This document shows positions 33,785-41,231 of a DNA stretch of 43,858 nucleotides, one piece after another. The stretch comes from Deltaproteobacteria bacterium (GTDB taxonomy: Bacteria > Desulfobacterota > BSN033 > UBA1163): NCBI GenBank assembly GCA_016875195.1, contig VGRY01000031.1, positions 1-43,858 of the forward strand, read 5' to 3'. Under the pieces are notes generated by a model. The model made no database searches. It was not told the origin of the DNA and saw only the letters and a list, made by a program, of their open reading frames with translations. Each line of letters opens with the position of its first letter. The first letter of the stretch is position 1. The position numbers and the translations under genes are program-made.

Positions 33785-33958
33785 ATGAATGATAAACTTA
33801 AGGATCTATTAAAGAATGGACCGATTGCAATCAATATCGGGATCTTCAATTTTGCCGAAAGCCTGAAGATTCAGGGCGTAGAAGTGATTCATATGAATTG
33901 GACCCCACCCGCAGGCGGCGACCCTGAACTCATGGACCTCCTTGACCAGTTGTTATAA
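33785..33958 (+). CDS. Small FdrA-domain protein
   Basis: A 57-residue protein. INIGIFNFAESLKIQGVEVI followed by HMNWTPPAGGDPELMDLLD matches short proteins found beside fdrA and labelled FdrA-domain. I start it at 33785 (GGGAGAGTTCC upstream), 10 bp after the fdrA stop; a longer frame would run through fdrA. Its role is unknown. It could be a structural subunit of the FdrA/AllG/AllH complex. Confidence 0.78.
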   Translation: MNDKLKDLLKNGPIAINIGIFNFAESLKIQGVEVIHMNWTPPAGGDPELMDLLDQLL

Positions 33959-34041
33959 ACCATGTTATTCCCCCAAGTGTGCAAAGAGACCGAACAAAAC
34001 CTTGGCTGGTCGCAATTCCTACCCAGAATTTAGAAAAAGGC

Positions 34042-34069
34042 TTGACAAACCATTTTATTTTTGTAAAAC
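34042..34069 (+). promoter_or_regulatory. Possible promoter of AbrB/PIN pair
   Basis: TTGACA (34042-34047), 16 bp, TAAAAC (34064-34069), 40 bp before the antitoxin ATG. Confidence 0.5.
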
Positions 34070-34109
34070 TTAATACGGAAATACAAACTTAGAATTTGAG
34101 GGTAAAACA

Positions 34110-34400
34110 ATGTCGATTACCACGTTATCGTCAAAAGGGCAGTTGGTCATTCCCAAAGAGATCAGAGAAGCCCTTGGTATCAAGCCGGGCAAGAAGGTGG
34201 TTTTTAAGATGGTAAAAGATCATCTCGTAGAAATTCTGCCGGTTCCGGAGGATCCGGTAAAGCATTTTTGCGGCATCTTCAAGGAAGGCCCTTCGCTCAC
34301 CAAGGCTCTGCTGAAAGAACGAGAGGAGGATAAAAAGCGTGAAGAAAAAAAGTTTAATCGACTCTTACGCACTTCTCGCCTACCTAAAGCAGGAAAGTAA
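34110..34400 (+). CDS. AbrB/SpoVT-type antitoxin
   Basis: A 96-residue swapped-hairpin AbrB DNA-binding protein: TTLSSKGQLVIPKEIREALG at residues 4-23 is the family hallmark. The C-terminal half is charged and would bind the toxin. It should neutralise the PIN toxin and repress the shared promoter. The toxin frame begins 62 bp before this gene ends, a longer overlap than usual for a VapBC pair. Confidence 0.88.
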   Translation: MSITTLSSKGQLVIPKEIREALGIKPGKKVVFKMVKDHLVEILPVPEDPVKHFCGIFKEGPSLTKALLKEREEDKKREEKKFNRLLRTSRLPKAGK

Positions 34401-34734
34401 CTATCAGAAGGTAGAGCATCTCCTTTCATCGAAAGAAGCCCAGCTTTTGATGAACGATATCAATATTGGTGAAACGTTTTATATACTTGCAAGAGAGCGA
34501 GGGCTGGACCAGGCTGATTACTTCATCAACGCAATTCTCCCAAGTCTCCCAATCACCAAAATTGGGAATACACTCACAGAGGTGATCGATGCAGCCAAAA
34601 TTAAGGCCCAATACCCAATCTCCTATGCAGATTGTTTTGTGGTGGCAACAGCCCTCCGGGAAAAGGCTGTCGTTATTACAGGAGACCCCGATTTCAAACA
34701 GGTCGAAAAAATGGTAGAAATCGACTGGCTCTGA
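34339..34734 (+). CDS. PIN-domain toxin (VapC-like)
   Basis: A 131-residue PIN-domain protein. Acidic residues appear in SLIDSYALLAYL, NIGETFYIL, YADCFVVATA and TGDPDF, the expected four-residue metal site. The GTG at 34339 is used, with GAGGAGG about nine bases upstream. The first 62 bp lie within the antitoxin gene in another frame. It probably cleaves RNA. Confidence 0.87.
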   Translation: MKKKSLIDSYALLAYLKQESNYQKVEHLLSSKEAQLLMNDINIGETFYILARERGLDQADYFINAILPSLPITKIGNTLTEVIDAAKIKAQYPISYADCFVVATALREKAVVITGDPDFKQVEKMVEIDWL

Positions 34735-34754
34735 TATCCTGTAAATATTTCTTG

Positions 34755-34783
34755 TTGACTTCGCTAAATGAATTTAATAGACT
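34755..34783 (+). promoter_or_regulatory. Promoter of the cNMP-binding gene
   Basis: TTGACT (34755-34760), 17 bp, TAGACT (34778-34783). It implies a leader of roughly 105 nt containing the hairpins at 34831-34880. Confidence 0.5.
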
Positions 34784-34830
34784 CTTTCCAGAACCCCACC
34801 TCTCTATAAAGAATTTTTGACCAATAAACC

Positions 34831-34880
34831 AACTTACATCAGGAGGTAAGTTTAGCCTCCATAAGCGGATACTTACCTCC
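34831..34880 (+). promoter_or_regulatory. Leader with alternative hairpins
   Basis: GGAGGTAAGT (34842-34851) can pair with ACTTACCTCC (34871-34880). Alternatively its GTAAGTT part (34846-34852) can pair with AACTTAC (34831-34837). The two structures exclude each other. CCTCC at 34856-34860 and 34876-34880 could also mask the ribosome site GGGAGGG (34882-34888). Confidence 0.5.
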
Positions 34881-34894
34881 AGGGAGGGAATAAA

Positions 34895-35326
34895 ATGTTA
34901 CTCCGCCATCGCTTCCAGAAAGCCGAACTGCTTAAAAAAGTGCCGATGTTTAGCAATCTCAGTAACCGCCATCTGAACGAGGTGGCCAAGTATGCGGACC
35001 AGTTGCCGGTAAAGGCGGGCAGGGTTTTAGCTAAAGAGGGCGATTTGGGATATGAATTCGTTTTTATCTTAGAAGGGAAGGCCCGGGTCGAGAAAGGCGG
35101 TAAAGTGATCAACCGTCTGAATTCAGGCGACTTTTTCGGCGAGATCTCCCTCATTGATCGGGGACCCCGAACTGCAACAGTCATTGCAGAAACGGATATG
35201 ACCCTCTTGATCGTTAACAGCAAATCCTTTGACCATCTGCTTGACACGGTTCCCGGGCTCCAGAGAAAGATATTAATCTCCCTCTGCCAGTACTTCCGAA
35301 GGGCTGAGAAGGCCACGAATATTTAG
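34895..35326 (+). CDS. Lone cyclic-nucleotide-binding domain protein
   Basis: A 143-residue protein with one cNMP-binding beta-barrel and no helix-turn-helix. The phosphate-binding cassette is at about 78-97 (SGDFFGEISLIDRGPRTATV), with glutamate 83 for the ribose hydroxyl and arginine 92 for the cyclic phosphate, both intact. It should therefore bind cAMP or cGMP but act through a partner. Three cyclases follow on the same strand, so it is a likely receptor of their product. Confidence 0.9.
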   Translation: MLLRHRFQKAELLKKVPMFSNLSNRHLNEVAKYADQLPVKAGRVLAKEGDLGYEFVFILEGKARVEKGGKVINRLNSGDFFGEISLIDRGPRTATVIAETDMTLLIVNSKSFDHLLDTVPGLQRKILISLCQYFRRAEKATNI

Positions 35327-35329
35327 TCA

Positions 35330-35453
35330 ACCCCGTTAGAAAGTCTTCGGCTTTCCAACGGGACGGCTCACACGGCATTTAAAACAAGTGTTCGTTCCGA
35401 CAGGAGCCTTATCTTCTTCCCCGTAGCAGAGCTACAGTGCTTTCTATCGGGGT
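35330..35453. mobile_element. MITE-like element, copy 2
   Basis: A 124-bp copy of the element at 6905-7058. The left end ACCCCGTTAGAAAG is identical; the right end has one mismatch. The inner left half is conserved, and an internal hairpin is GTAGC/GCTAC here but GAAGC/GCTTC in copy 1, a paired change. CA flanks both sides. Confidence 0.75.
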
Positions 35454-35520
35454 CAATCCTTTGCTTAACGCCCTGTTCGGGTGTGTTAAATGAGGGAAAT
35501 TCTCAAAACGACCCTACCTG

Positions 35521-35553
35521 CCACCTAATGGAACCTTTTGTTCGGTTAGGTGG
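35521..35553 (+). terminator. Hairpin, possible terminator
   Basis: CCACCTAA (35521-35528) and TTAGGTGG (35546-35553) with an inner GAAC/GTTC stem; a short T-rich stretch follows. It may end transcription from the cNMP-binding gene. Confidence 0.45.
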
Positions 35554-35654
35554 AGTCTTTCCTTAAAACTATATCATTAACAACTTAGAACGGATTCATA
35601 TTTTCTGCAGTGTTGTTTTTTTGTCAATTCATGATTCCTTAGGGGGTGAATATT

Positions 35655-37022
35655 ATGAACAGTCATGAGGTCAAACGTAAGCTGGCTGCTATTTTCAGCG
35701 CAGATGTTAAAGGCTACAGCCGCCTCATGGAGGAGAATGAAATTGGAACTGTTCGAACCCTTACCGCTTATAGAGAAATCATGACCAACTTCATCCGTCA
35801 GCACAAAGGGCATGTCATAGATTCTCCTGGGGATAATCTTTTAGCTGAGTTTGCGAGTGTCGTAGAGGCTGTACAGTGTGCAGTTGAAATCCAGAAAGAA
35901 CTAAAATTAAAGAATGCTGAGCTACCTGAAAAGGGCAGGATGGAATTTCGAATAGGGATCAATCTTGGAGATGTCATTGAGGAAGGAGAACGGATTTATG
36001 GTGACGGAGTCAATGTCACTGCGCGGGTTCAGAGCTTGGCTTATGGCGGAGGAATCTGTATCTCAGGAACAGCCTACGATCAAGTTGAGAATAAACTTGG
36101 CCTAAACTATGAATATCTTGGGGAACAACCCGTTAAGAATATTACAAAGCCGGTGAGGGTTTATCGGGTATTGATGGAGACCAGACCATTTGCTCCGGCT
36201 GAAATCATAGAACAACATATTCAATTCTGCACCACCGTAGACGGAGTTCGCATCGCCTACTCTATGGTGGGTCAAGGACCTTTCTTAGTCATCCCTCCCG
36301 GATGGGTTAGTCATTTGCAGTTACAATGGGAGCATCCATCTGCACGTGACTATTTGGAGAAAGGAACTCGTAATCAAACCTTTCTATTTTACGATAAACA
36401 CGGATGTGGCCTCTCTGAACGGAACAGGACAGAATTTACCTTAGAGTCAGAAGTTCACCCATTAGAAGCTGTTATTGACCATCTCAAGCTTAAACGTTTC
36501 GCTTTGTTCGGATTTTCTTGTGCTGGTTCTACGGCCATTGCTTATGCGATTAAGTATCCGAGGCGTGTTTCACATTTAATCTTATACGATTCTTATGCTC
36601 GAGGTGAGGCAATTACTACCGAGGAATTCAAGAAAGGTTTTTCATCCTTGATTCGTTCCGCTTGGGGTGTTGGTTCTAAGACTCTAGCTGACATGTTCTT
36701 ACCCGGTGCTGATGTCTCGGCCCTTAAATGGTTCACCCGTTTACAACGTGAGGCAGCTACAGCAGAAATGGCTTCAAAATTGATAGATTTTACATACAAG
36801 CTTAATGTGATAGACCTTCTTCCCAGATTACGTGTTCCTACTTTGGTGATTCATCGCAAGGATGACAAGGCTATTCCATTCCATCTTGGGATGGAGATGG
36901 CATCTTTGATTCCAAACTCTCGCTTTGTTCCATTAGAAGGAAATATTCATATACCTTTCTTTGGTGATGCAGATGCTGTGTTGCGCATCATGGGTGAATT
37001 TTTGAGTACACCTGGTCATTGA
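35655..37022 (+). CDS. Class III cyclase fused to alpha/beta hydrolase
   Basis: A 455-residue fusion. Residues 5-175 are a class III cyclase domain with metal aspartates D17 (IFSADVKGYS) and D60 (SPGDN) and transition-state N120 and R124 (GDGVNVTARV). From about 190 it is an alpha/beta-hydrolase: nucleophile S288 in GFSCAG, aspartates at 403-404 (HRKDDK) and H432 (GNIHIPF). The purine-contact positions are D56 and R113, not the Lys/Asp of adenylyl cyclases. ATG 35655 is preferred over GTG 35646 because AGGGGG sits eight bases before it. The hydrolase may act as a sensor or enzyme. Confidence 0.88.
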   Translation: MNSHEVKRKLAAIFSADVKGYSRLMEENEIGTVRTLTAYREIMTNFIRQHKGHVIDSPGDNLLAEFASVVEAVQCAVEIQKELKLKNAELPEKGRMEFRIGINLGDVIEEGERIYGDGVNVTARVQSLAYGGGICISGTAYDQVENKLGLNYEYLGEQPVKNITKPVRVYRVLMETRPFAPAEIIEQHIQFCTTVDGVRIAYSMVGQGPFLVIPPGWVSHLQLQWEHPSARDYLEKGTRNQTFLFYDKHGCGLSERNRTEFTLESEVHPLEAVIDHLKLKRFALFGFSCAGSTAIAYAIKYPRRVSHLILYDSYARGEAITTEEFKKGFSSLIRSAWGVGSKTLADMFLPGADVSALKWFTRLQREAATAEMASKLIDFTYKLNVIDLLPRLRVPTLVIHRKDDKAIPFHLGMEMASLIPNSRFVPLEGNIHIPFFGDADAVLRIMGEFLSTPGH

Positions 37023-37087
37023 ACGGGTTCAATTGGGTAATTGGGGACGGGTTCAGATTTTTGAGCACTTCTTATGGGGTGAACAAA

Positions 37088-40000
37088 ATGAAATGCTCGA
37101 AGTGCCAATTTGAAAATCTAGAGAATGCCAAATTTTGTAGCGAATGCGGCAATAAGTTGGAAATACATTGTCCCAAATGTGGGGGAGTGAATCCCCTCAG
37201 TAGCAAGTTTTGCAGTGAATGTGGGCATCGTATTGCCCTCCCCAAGGAATCCCTTAGAAAAGAACTTTCTTATGATGAAAAGATAGCCAGGATTCAAAAG
37301 TATCTTCCCGGAGGATTAACTGAGAAAATTCTATCTCAACGTGACAGGATTGAAGGCGAGCGAAAGCAGGTTACAGTGATGTTTTGTGACATGGAGGGAT
37401 ATACAGGCCTTACCGAAAAGCTCGGCCCCGAAGAAGCTTATTCTCTGATGGACAAGGTCTATGAAATCCTCATCCGTAAGGTTCATGAATATGAAGGGAC
37501 AGTTAATGAACTGACTGGTGATGGAATTATGGCTCTATTCGGAGCTCCGATTGCTCTGGAAGATGCTCCTCAAAGAGCTATTCGATCTGCATTAGCCATC
37601 CATCGGGAGATGAGCAAGTTCAGCGATCAACTCAAAAGCGAAAGCAGAATGCCGTTTATTAAGATGCGGATTGGGATTCACACAGGCCCAGTAATTGTTG
37701 GCACTCTGGGTAATGATCTTCGGGTGGAGTTCAAGGCAGTGGGAGACACAGTAAATCTCGCCTCCCGTATGGAGGGATTAGCAGAGCCCGGCACCACCTT
37801 TGTGACTGAGGATATCTTTAATCTTACCGAGGGATTCTTCCGGTTTGAGGCGTTGGGAGAGAAGCAGATTAAGGGTAAGAAAGAGCCAGTCAAGGTCTAC
37901 CAGGTAATCGTCCCCAGCACGAGGAGAACAAGATTTGATGTGAGCGCCGAACGAGGCTTGACTCCTTTTGTTGGAAGAGAGAGGGAACTTGAACTTCTGC
38001 TCGATGGATTTACAAGAGCCAAATCAGGAAAGGGCCAAGCGTTTTCCATCGTATCTGAGGCCGGATGTGGTAAGTCGAGGCTTTTGTATGAATTCAGGAA
38101 GGCAATAGTCAACGAGAATGTAACTTTTTTGGAAGGGAAATGTCTCTCCTACAGCAGAGGTGTTGCCTACCACCCAGTAATAGATATTCTGAAGTCAAAC
38201 TTCGATATACATGAAGGAGAGGGGGATCAGGAAACCAGAGAAAAGGTCAAAAGAGGCCTGGAAATAATGAAAGTTGATGAACCTTCAACCCTTCCTTATC
38301 TCCTTGAACTTCTTTCAGTAAAAGATAGTGGTATTGATAAGATTTCCATGAGCCCTGAAGCAAAGAAAGATAGGATTATTGAGGCAATCAAGCGCATTGT
38401 TCTTAGAGGTTCTGAGATACGGCCTCTGGTCATGGCATTTGAAGACCTTCACTGGATAGATAAAAGCTCCGAGGATGTGGTAAGAAGCCATCTGGAGAGC
38501 ATACCGGGAGCAAGGATATTATTGATATTTACCTATCGGCCTGAGTTCGTTCACACCTGGGGAGCAAAGTCATATCACAATCAATTAACATTGCATCGGC
38601 TTTCTAATCGGGAAAGCTTTGAGATGGCAACCCATATTTTAGGGACAAAAGAGATTGAAAAGCCACTTGAGGAGTTAATCCTTGAGAAGACGGAAGGTGT
38701 TCCATTTTTCATTGAGGAGTTTATAAAATCCCTCAGAGACTTAAAGATCATCGAGAAAAGAGACAACACCTATTGTTTGTCAAAAGATATCCATCAACTG
38801 ACTATTCCTTCAACAATACAAGATGTGATCATGGCGAGGGTTGATTCCTTGCCAGAGGGAGCGAAAGAAGTGCTTCAGACCGGGTCCGTCATTGAAAGAG
38901 AATTCGGCTACGAATTGATAAGGCGGATCATGGATTTCCCGGAGCAAGAATTATTCTCCAATCTCTCTGTTTTAAAGGATTCAGAACTTCTTTATGAGAG
39001 AGGCATTTACCCCCAATCGAATTATATCTTTAAGCACACTCTAACCCGTGAAGTAGTCAAAGACTCAATATTAACCAAGAGAAAGAAAATCCTTCATGAG
39101 GACATCGGGAAGGCCATCGAGGAATTACATAGAGATAATTTGAGTGAGTATTACGAAGTTTTAGTTGAGCACTATTTCTTGAGTGAGAATTATTCTAAAG
39201 GAGCTGAGTATTCAAGATTGGCGAGCAGAAAGGCTGAAAAGGCAGCCTCGCTAAATGATGCGATTACCTATACCAAGAAAAGAGTGACATCTCTTGAGCG
39301 ATTACCCCAGATAGACGATGTGCAAAAACAGATTATTGATGGCAGGACGGCTCTTGGGCTCTATATGATTCAAATGAACTATCATACTGAGGCACAAGAA
39401 GCTATCGGCCCGATTATTGATTTGGCCATAAAACACGATTATAAGAGGAGACTTTGCCAGATATACACGGTCTTGGGGGCAAACTATCTGTTTATGGAAA
39501 ATGATTGTTTGAAAGCATTTAAAGTTTTGGAGGAGGCCTTAAAGATATCGGGGGAAATAAAAGACTATGCTACCTCACTTTTTGCAAGCTACTGGTTTGG
39601 AGCTGCTTCAGGTTGGAACTGTGAATTTGAAAGATCAGCACAATATATCCAAAAAGCTCTTGATATTAATATAGCAACAAGAACTCTTTGGGGAATTTCA
39701 GCAATAAAGAGCGATCTGGCTTATTTTAGTTATTTCTTCTCAGGAAAAATAAATTTAGGATTCCAGACAACCCAGGAAGCTGTCCTCATTGCCGAAGAAA
39801 GCGGAGATATTTATTCGAAAGCAATTGCGAATATCATGTATGGACTTTTCTGCCACGGAAAGGGATTGCTGGAAGAGGCTGAAAAGCATCTGCTTAAGGG
39901 GCTCGAATTTAGTGAAAGGATCAATCTCCCTTCTCGGAATATGGTTGCACGATATTGGCTCGGAGAGACCTACTTTGAAATGGGAGATTTTCCGAGATCT

Positions 40001-40456
40001 AAAGAACATTATGAAAAAGGGATTTTGATTTCAGAGAATGATCGAACTCATCCATCCTGGGCGAATCTTGAAAAGGTAAATTTGGCAAGGACAAAGGTAT
40101 TGGATAAAGAGAAAGATGTGGATTTAGAATCGTTGTATGCCTATTCACGAAATAATAAGTTGAAAGTAATCGAAGGCTGGTTCCAAAGATACATTGGAGA
40201 AATTCTGCTAAATATTGATGATCAACACTTATCTGAAGCAGAGCATTGGGTTCAGAAGGCCATCGAAGCCGATCAACGAAACCGTATGATGTTTCATCTG
40301 GGTAAAGATTATGCCCTTTACTCAGATTTGTTCAGACAAAAAGGAGACAGATTAAAAGCCCAGGAAAATCTCGGCAAAGCCATCGAAATCCTCAAAGAGT
40401 GCGGCGCCGACGGCTGGGTCGAAAAATATGAAAAAGAGTTAACTGCAATTTCTTAA
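37088..40456 (+). CDS. Zinc-ribbon, class III cyclase, ATPase, TPR protein
   Basis: A 1122-residue multidomain protein. Residues 3-46 hold four CxxC pairs (double zinc ribbon). The cyclase domain is at about 95-275: metal residues D101 and D145, catalytic N223 and R227. A STAND/AAA-type ATPase begins near 295, with P-loop SEAGCGKS (about 323-330) and Walker B MAFEDLHWID. From about 750 to the end are TPR-like helical repeats. Purine-contact positions are E141 and K216. The ATG at 37088 follows GGGGTGAAC. It is probably a cytosolic signal integrator making a cyclic nucleotide when the ATPase/TPR part binds its cue. Confidence 0.92.
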   Translation: MKCSKCQFENLENAKFCSECGNKLEIHCPKCGGVNPLSSKFCSECGHRIALPKESLRKELSYDEKIARIQKYLPGGLTEKILSQRDRIEGERKQVTVMFCDMEGYTGLTEKLGPEEAYSLMDKVYEILIRKVHEYEGTVNELTGDGIMALFGAPIALEDAPQRAIRSALAIHREMSKFSDQLKSESRMPFIKMRIGIHTGPVIVGTLGNDLRVEFKAVGDTVNLASRMEGLAEPGTTFVTEDIFNLTEGFFRFEALGEKQIKGKKEPVKVYQVIVPSTRRTRFDVSAERGLTPFVGRERELELLLDGFTRAKSGKGQAFSIVSEAGCGKSRLLYEFRKAIVNENVTFLEGKCLSYSRGVAYHPVIDILKSNFDIHEGEGDQETREKVKRGLEIMKVDEPSTLPYLLELLSVKDSGIDKISMSPEAKKDRIIEAIKRIVLRGSEIRPLVMAFEDLHWIDKSSEDVVRSHLESIPGARILLIFTYRPEFVHTWGAKSYHNQLTLHRLSNRESFEMATHILGTKEIEKPLEELILEKTEGVPFFIEEFIKSLRDLKIIEKRDNTYCLSKDIHQLTIPSTIQDVIMARVDSLPEGAKEVLQTGSVIEREFGYELIRRIMDFPEQELFSNLSVLKDSELLYERGIYPQSNYIFKHTLTREVVKDSILTKRKKILHEDIGKAIEELHRDNLSEYYEVLVEHYFLSENYSKGAEYSRLASRKAEKAASLNDAITYTKKRVTSLERLPQIDDVQKQIIDGRTALGLYMIQMNYHTEAQEAIGPIIDLAIKHDYKRRLCQIYTVLGANYLFMENDCLKAFKVLEEALKISGEIKDYATSLFASYWFGAASGWNCEFERSAQYIQKALDINIATRTLWGISAIKSDLAYFSYFFSGKINLGFQTTQEAVLIAEESGDIYSKAIANIMYGLFCHGKGLLEEAEKHLLKGLEFSERINLPSRNMVARYWLGETYFEMGDFPRSKEHYEKGILISENDRTHPSWANLEKVNLARTKVLDKEKDVDLESLYAYSRNNKLKVIEGWFQRYIGEILLNIDDQHLSEAEHWVQKAIEADQRNRMMFHLGKDYALYSDLFRQKGDRLKAQENLGKAIEILKECGADGWVEKYEKELTAIS

Positions 40457-40468
40457 GGAGAATTGTGT

Positions 40469-40888
40469 TTACAGTTTTTTAAGGCGGAGGAGTAATTCTG
40501 AAGTTTTCCAAACTTTAAGCTGCTTTATTGCTTTAAAGTGTTTATCGTTTGACCATATGCCATCATTCTCAAGGGCAAGAGCTAAAGCTATAAAAGGAAT
40601 ATCACTGGGATCGATGTCACCAATAATCCTTTCTGCTTCTTTTAGGTAAGGTTGAATGGTTTGGGCAGAGATAATGGAAATATTTTCCAACAAAGAACTC
40701 AAAAGAAGGTCAATTTCATCGGAGGATAACCCGCTCAACCTGCTAATCTTAGGCTTGTGGGCTTCTATTTCTTCAAGGGCATATTCAGGGAGGTAGAATT
40801 GCATAAAAGGAAGGAGAAGAATTTCTCTTGTGACAGACTGCTTGATAAGAGAGGAAATGAGGATACTGGTGTCAACCACGAGTCTCAT
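40469..40888 (-). CDS. PIN-domain toxin
   Basis: A 139-residue PIN-domain protein. VVDTSILISSL gives the first acidic residue, ALEEIEAH the second, SDIPFIALALA and SNDKHF the later ones. It matches a subgroup of PIN toxins annotated as putative toxin-antitoxin nucleases. It overlaps its antitoxin by one base (TAATG). It runs convergent to the first cyclase paralog, 12 bp away. Confidence 0.85.
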   Translation of the reverse strand: MRLVVDTSILISSLIKQSVTREILLLPFMQFYLPEYALEEIEAHKPKISRLSGLSSDEIDLLLSSLLENISIISAQTIQPYLKEAERIIGDIDPSDIPFIALALALENDGIWSNDKHFKAIKQLKVWKTSELLLRLKKL

Positions 40889-41112
40889 TATGTTCTCTTA
40901 TAATGCTTCAACAGGGTGGCTTTGATGGCTTTATCCAATTTGGTAGCATTCGGTTGGGTAAGTTTACTTTTCGAAGCAATCTTGTCCAATAAACGGAGCT
41001 TCTTAGCGTGATTCCATAAGGTATCTGCAACGACTTTATCCCATTTGACTTCAGAGTGTTTAGACAAGATTTCTTTAACTTCGGATGGGATTTGAAATGT
41101 AACACTTGGCAT
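40888..41112 (-). CDS. Antitoxin of PIN pair
   Basis: A 74-residue protein. PSVTFQIPSEVKEILSKH opens like a small antitoxin and the rest is basic and helical. The ATG at 41112 has a GGAGGTGGG site; the longer frame from 41271 overlaps the promoter region and is rejected. I do not recognise the family firmly; its position before the PIN gene makes the antitoxin role likely. Confidence 0.75.
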   Translation of the reverse strand: MPSVTFQIPSEVKEILSKHSEVKWDKVVADTLWNHAKKLRLLDKIASKSKLTQPNATKLDKAIKATLLKHYKRT

Positions 41113-41133
41113 TTTACCCACCTCCTGAATGGT

Positions 41134-41162
41134 AGAATAAAGGAATAGATACCTAAAGTCAA
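41134..41162 (-). promoter_or_regulatory. Promoter of antitoxin/PIN pair
   Basis: On the minus strand TTGACT (41162-41157), 17 bp, TATTCT (41139-41134), 21 bp before the start codon. It shares the 119-bp divergent gap with the second cyclase paralog. Confidence 0.6.
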
Positions 41163-41231
41163 GAAATTGATTATAAGGAAAGGCTCTAATTCCATAATAA
41201 AATTTCTTTTCTAATATTGAGGGAAGGAAAA

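Larger units (their letters stand above)
35327..35654. other. Non-coding stretch with MITE and hairpin
   Basis: No gene is seen between the cNMP-binding gene and the first cyclase. It contains MITE copy 2 (35330-35453), a hairpin (35521-35553) and the AGGGGG ribosome site of the cyclase. Confidence 0.6.
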
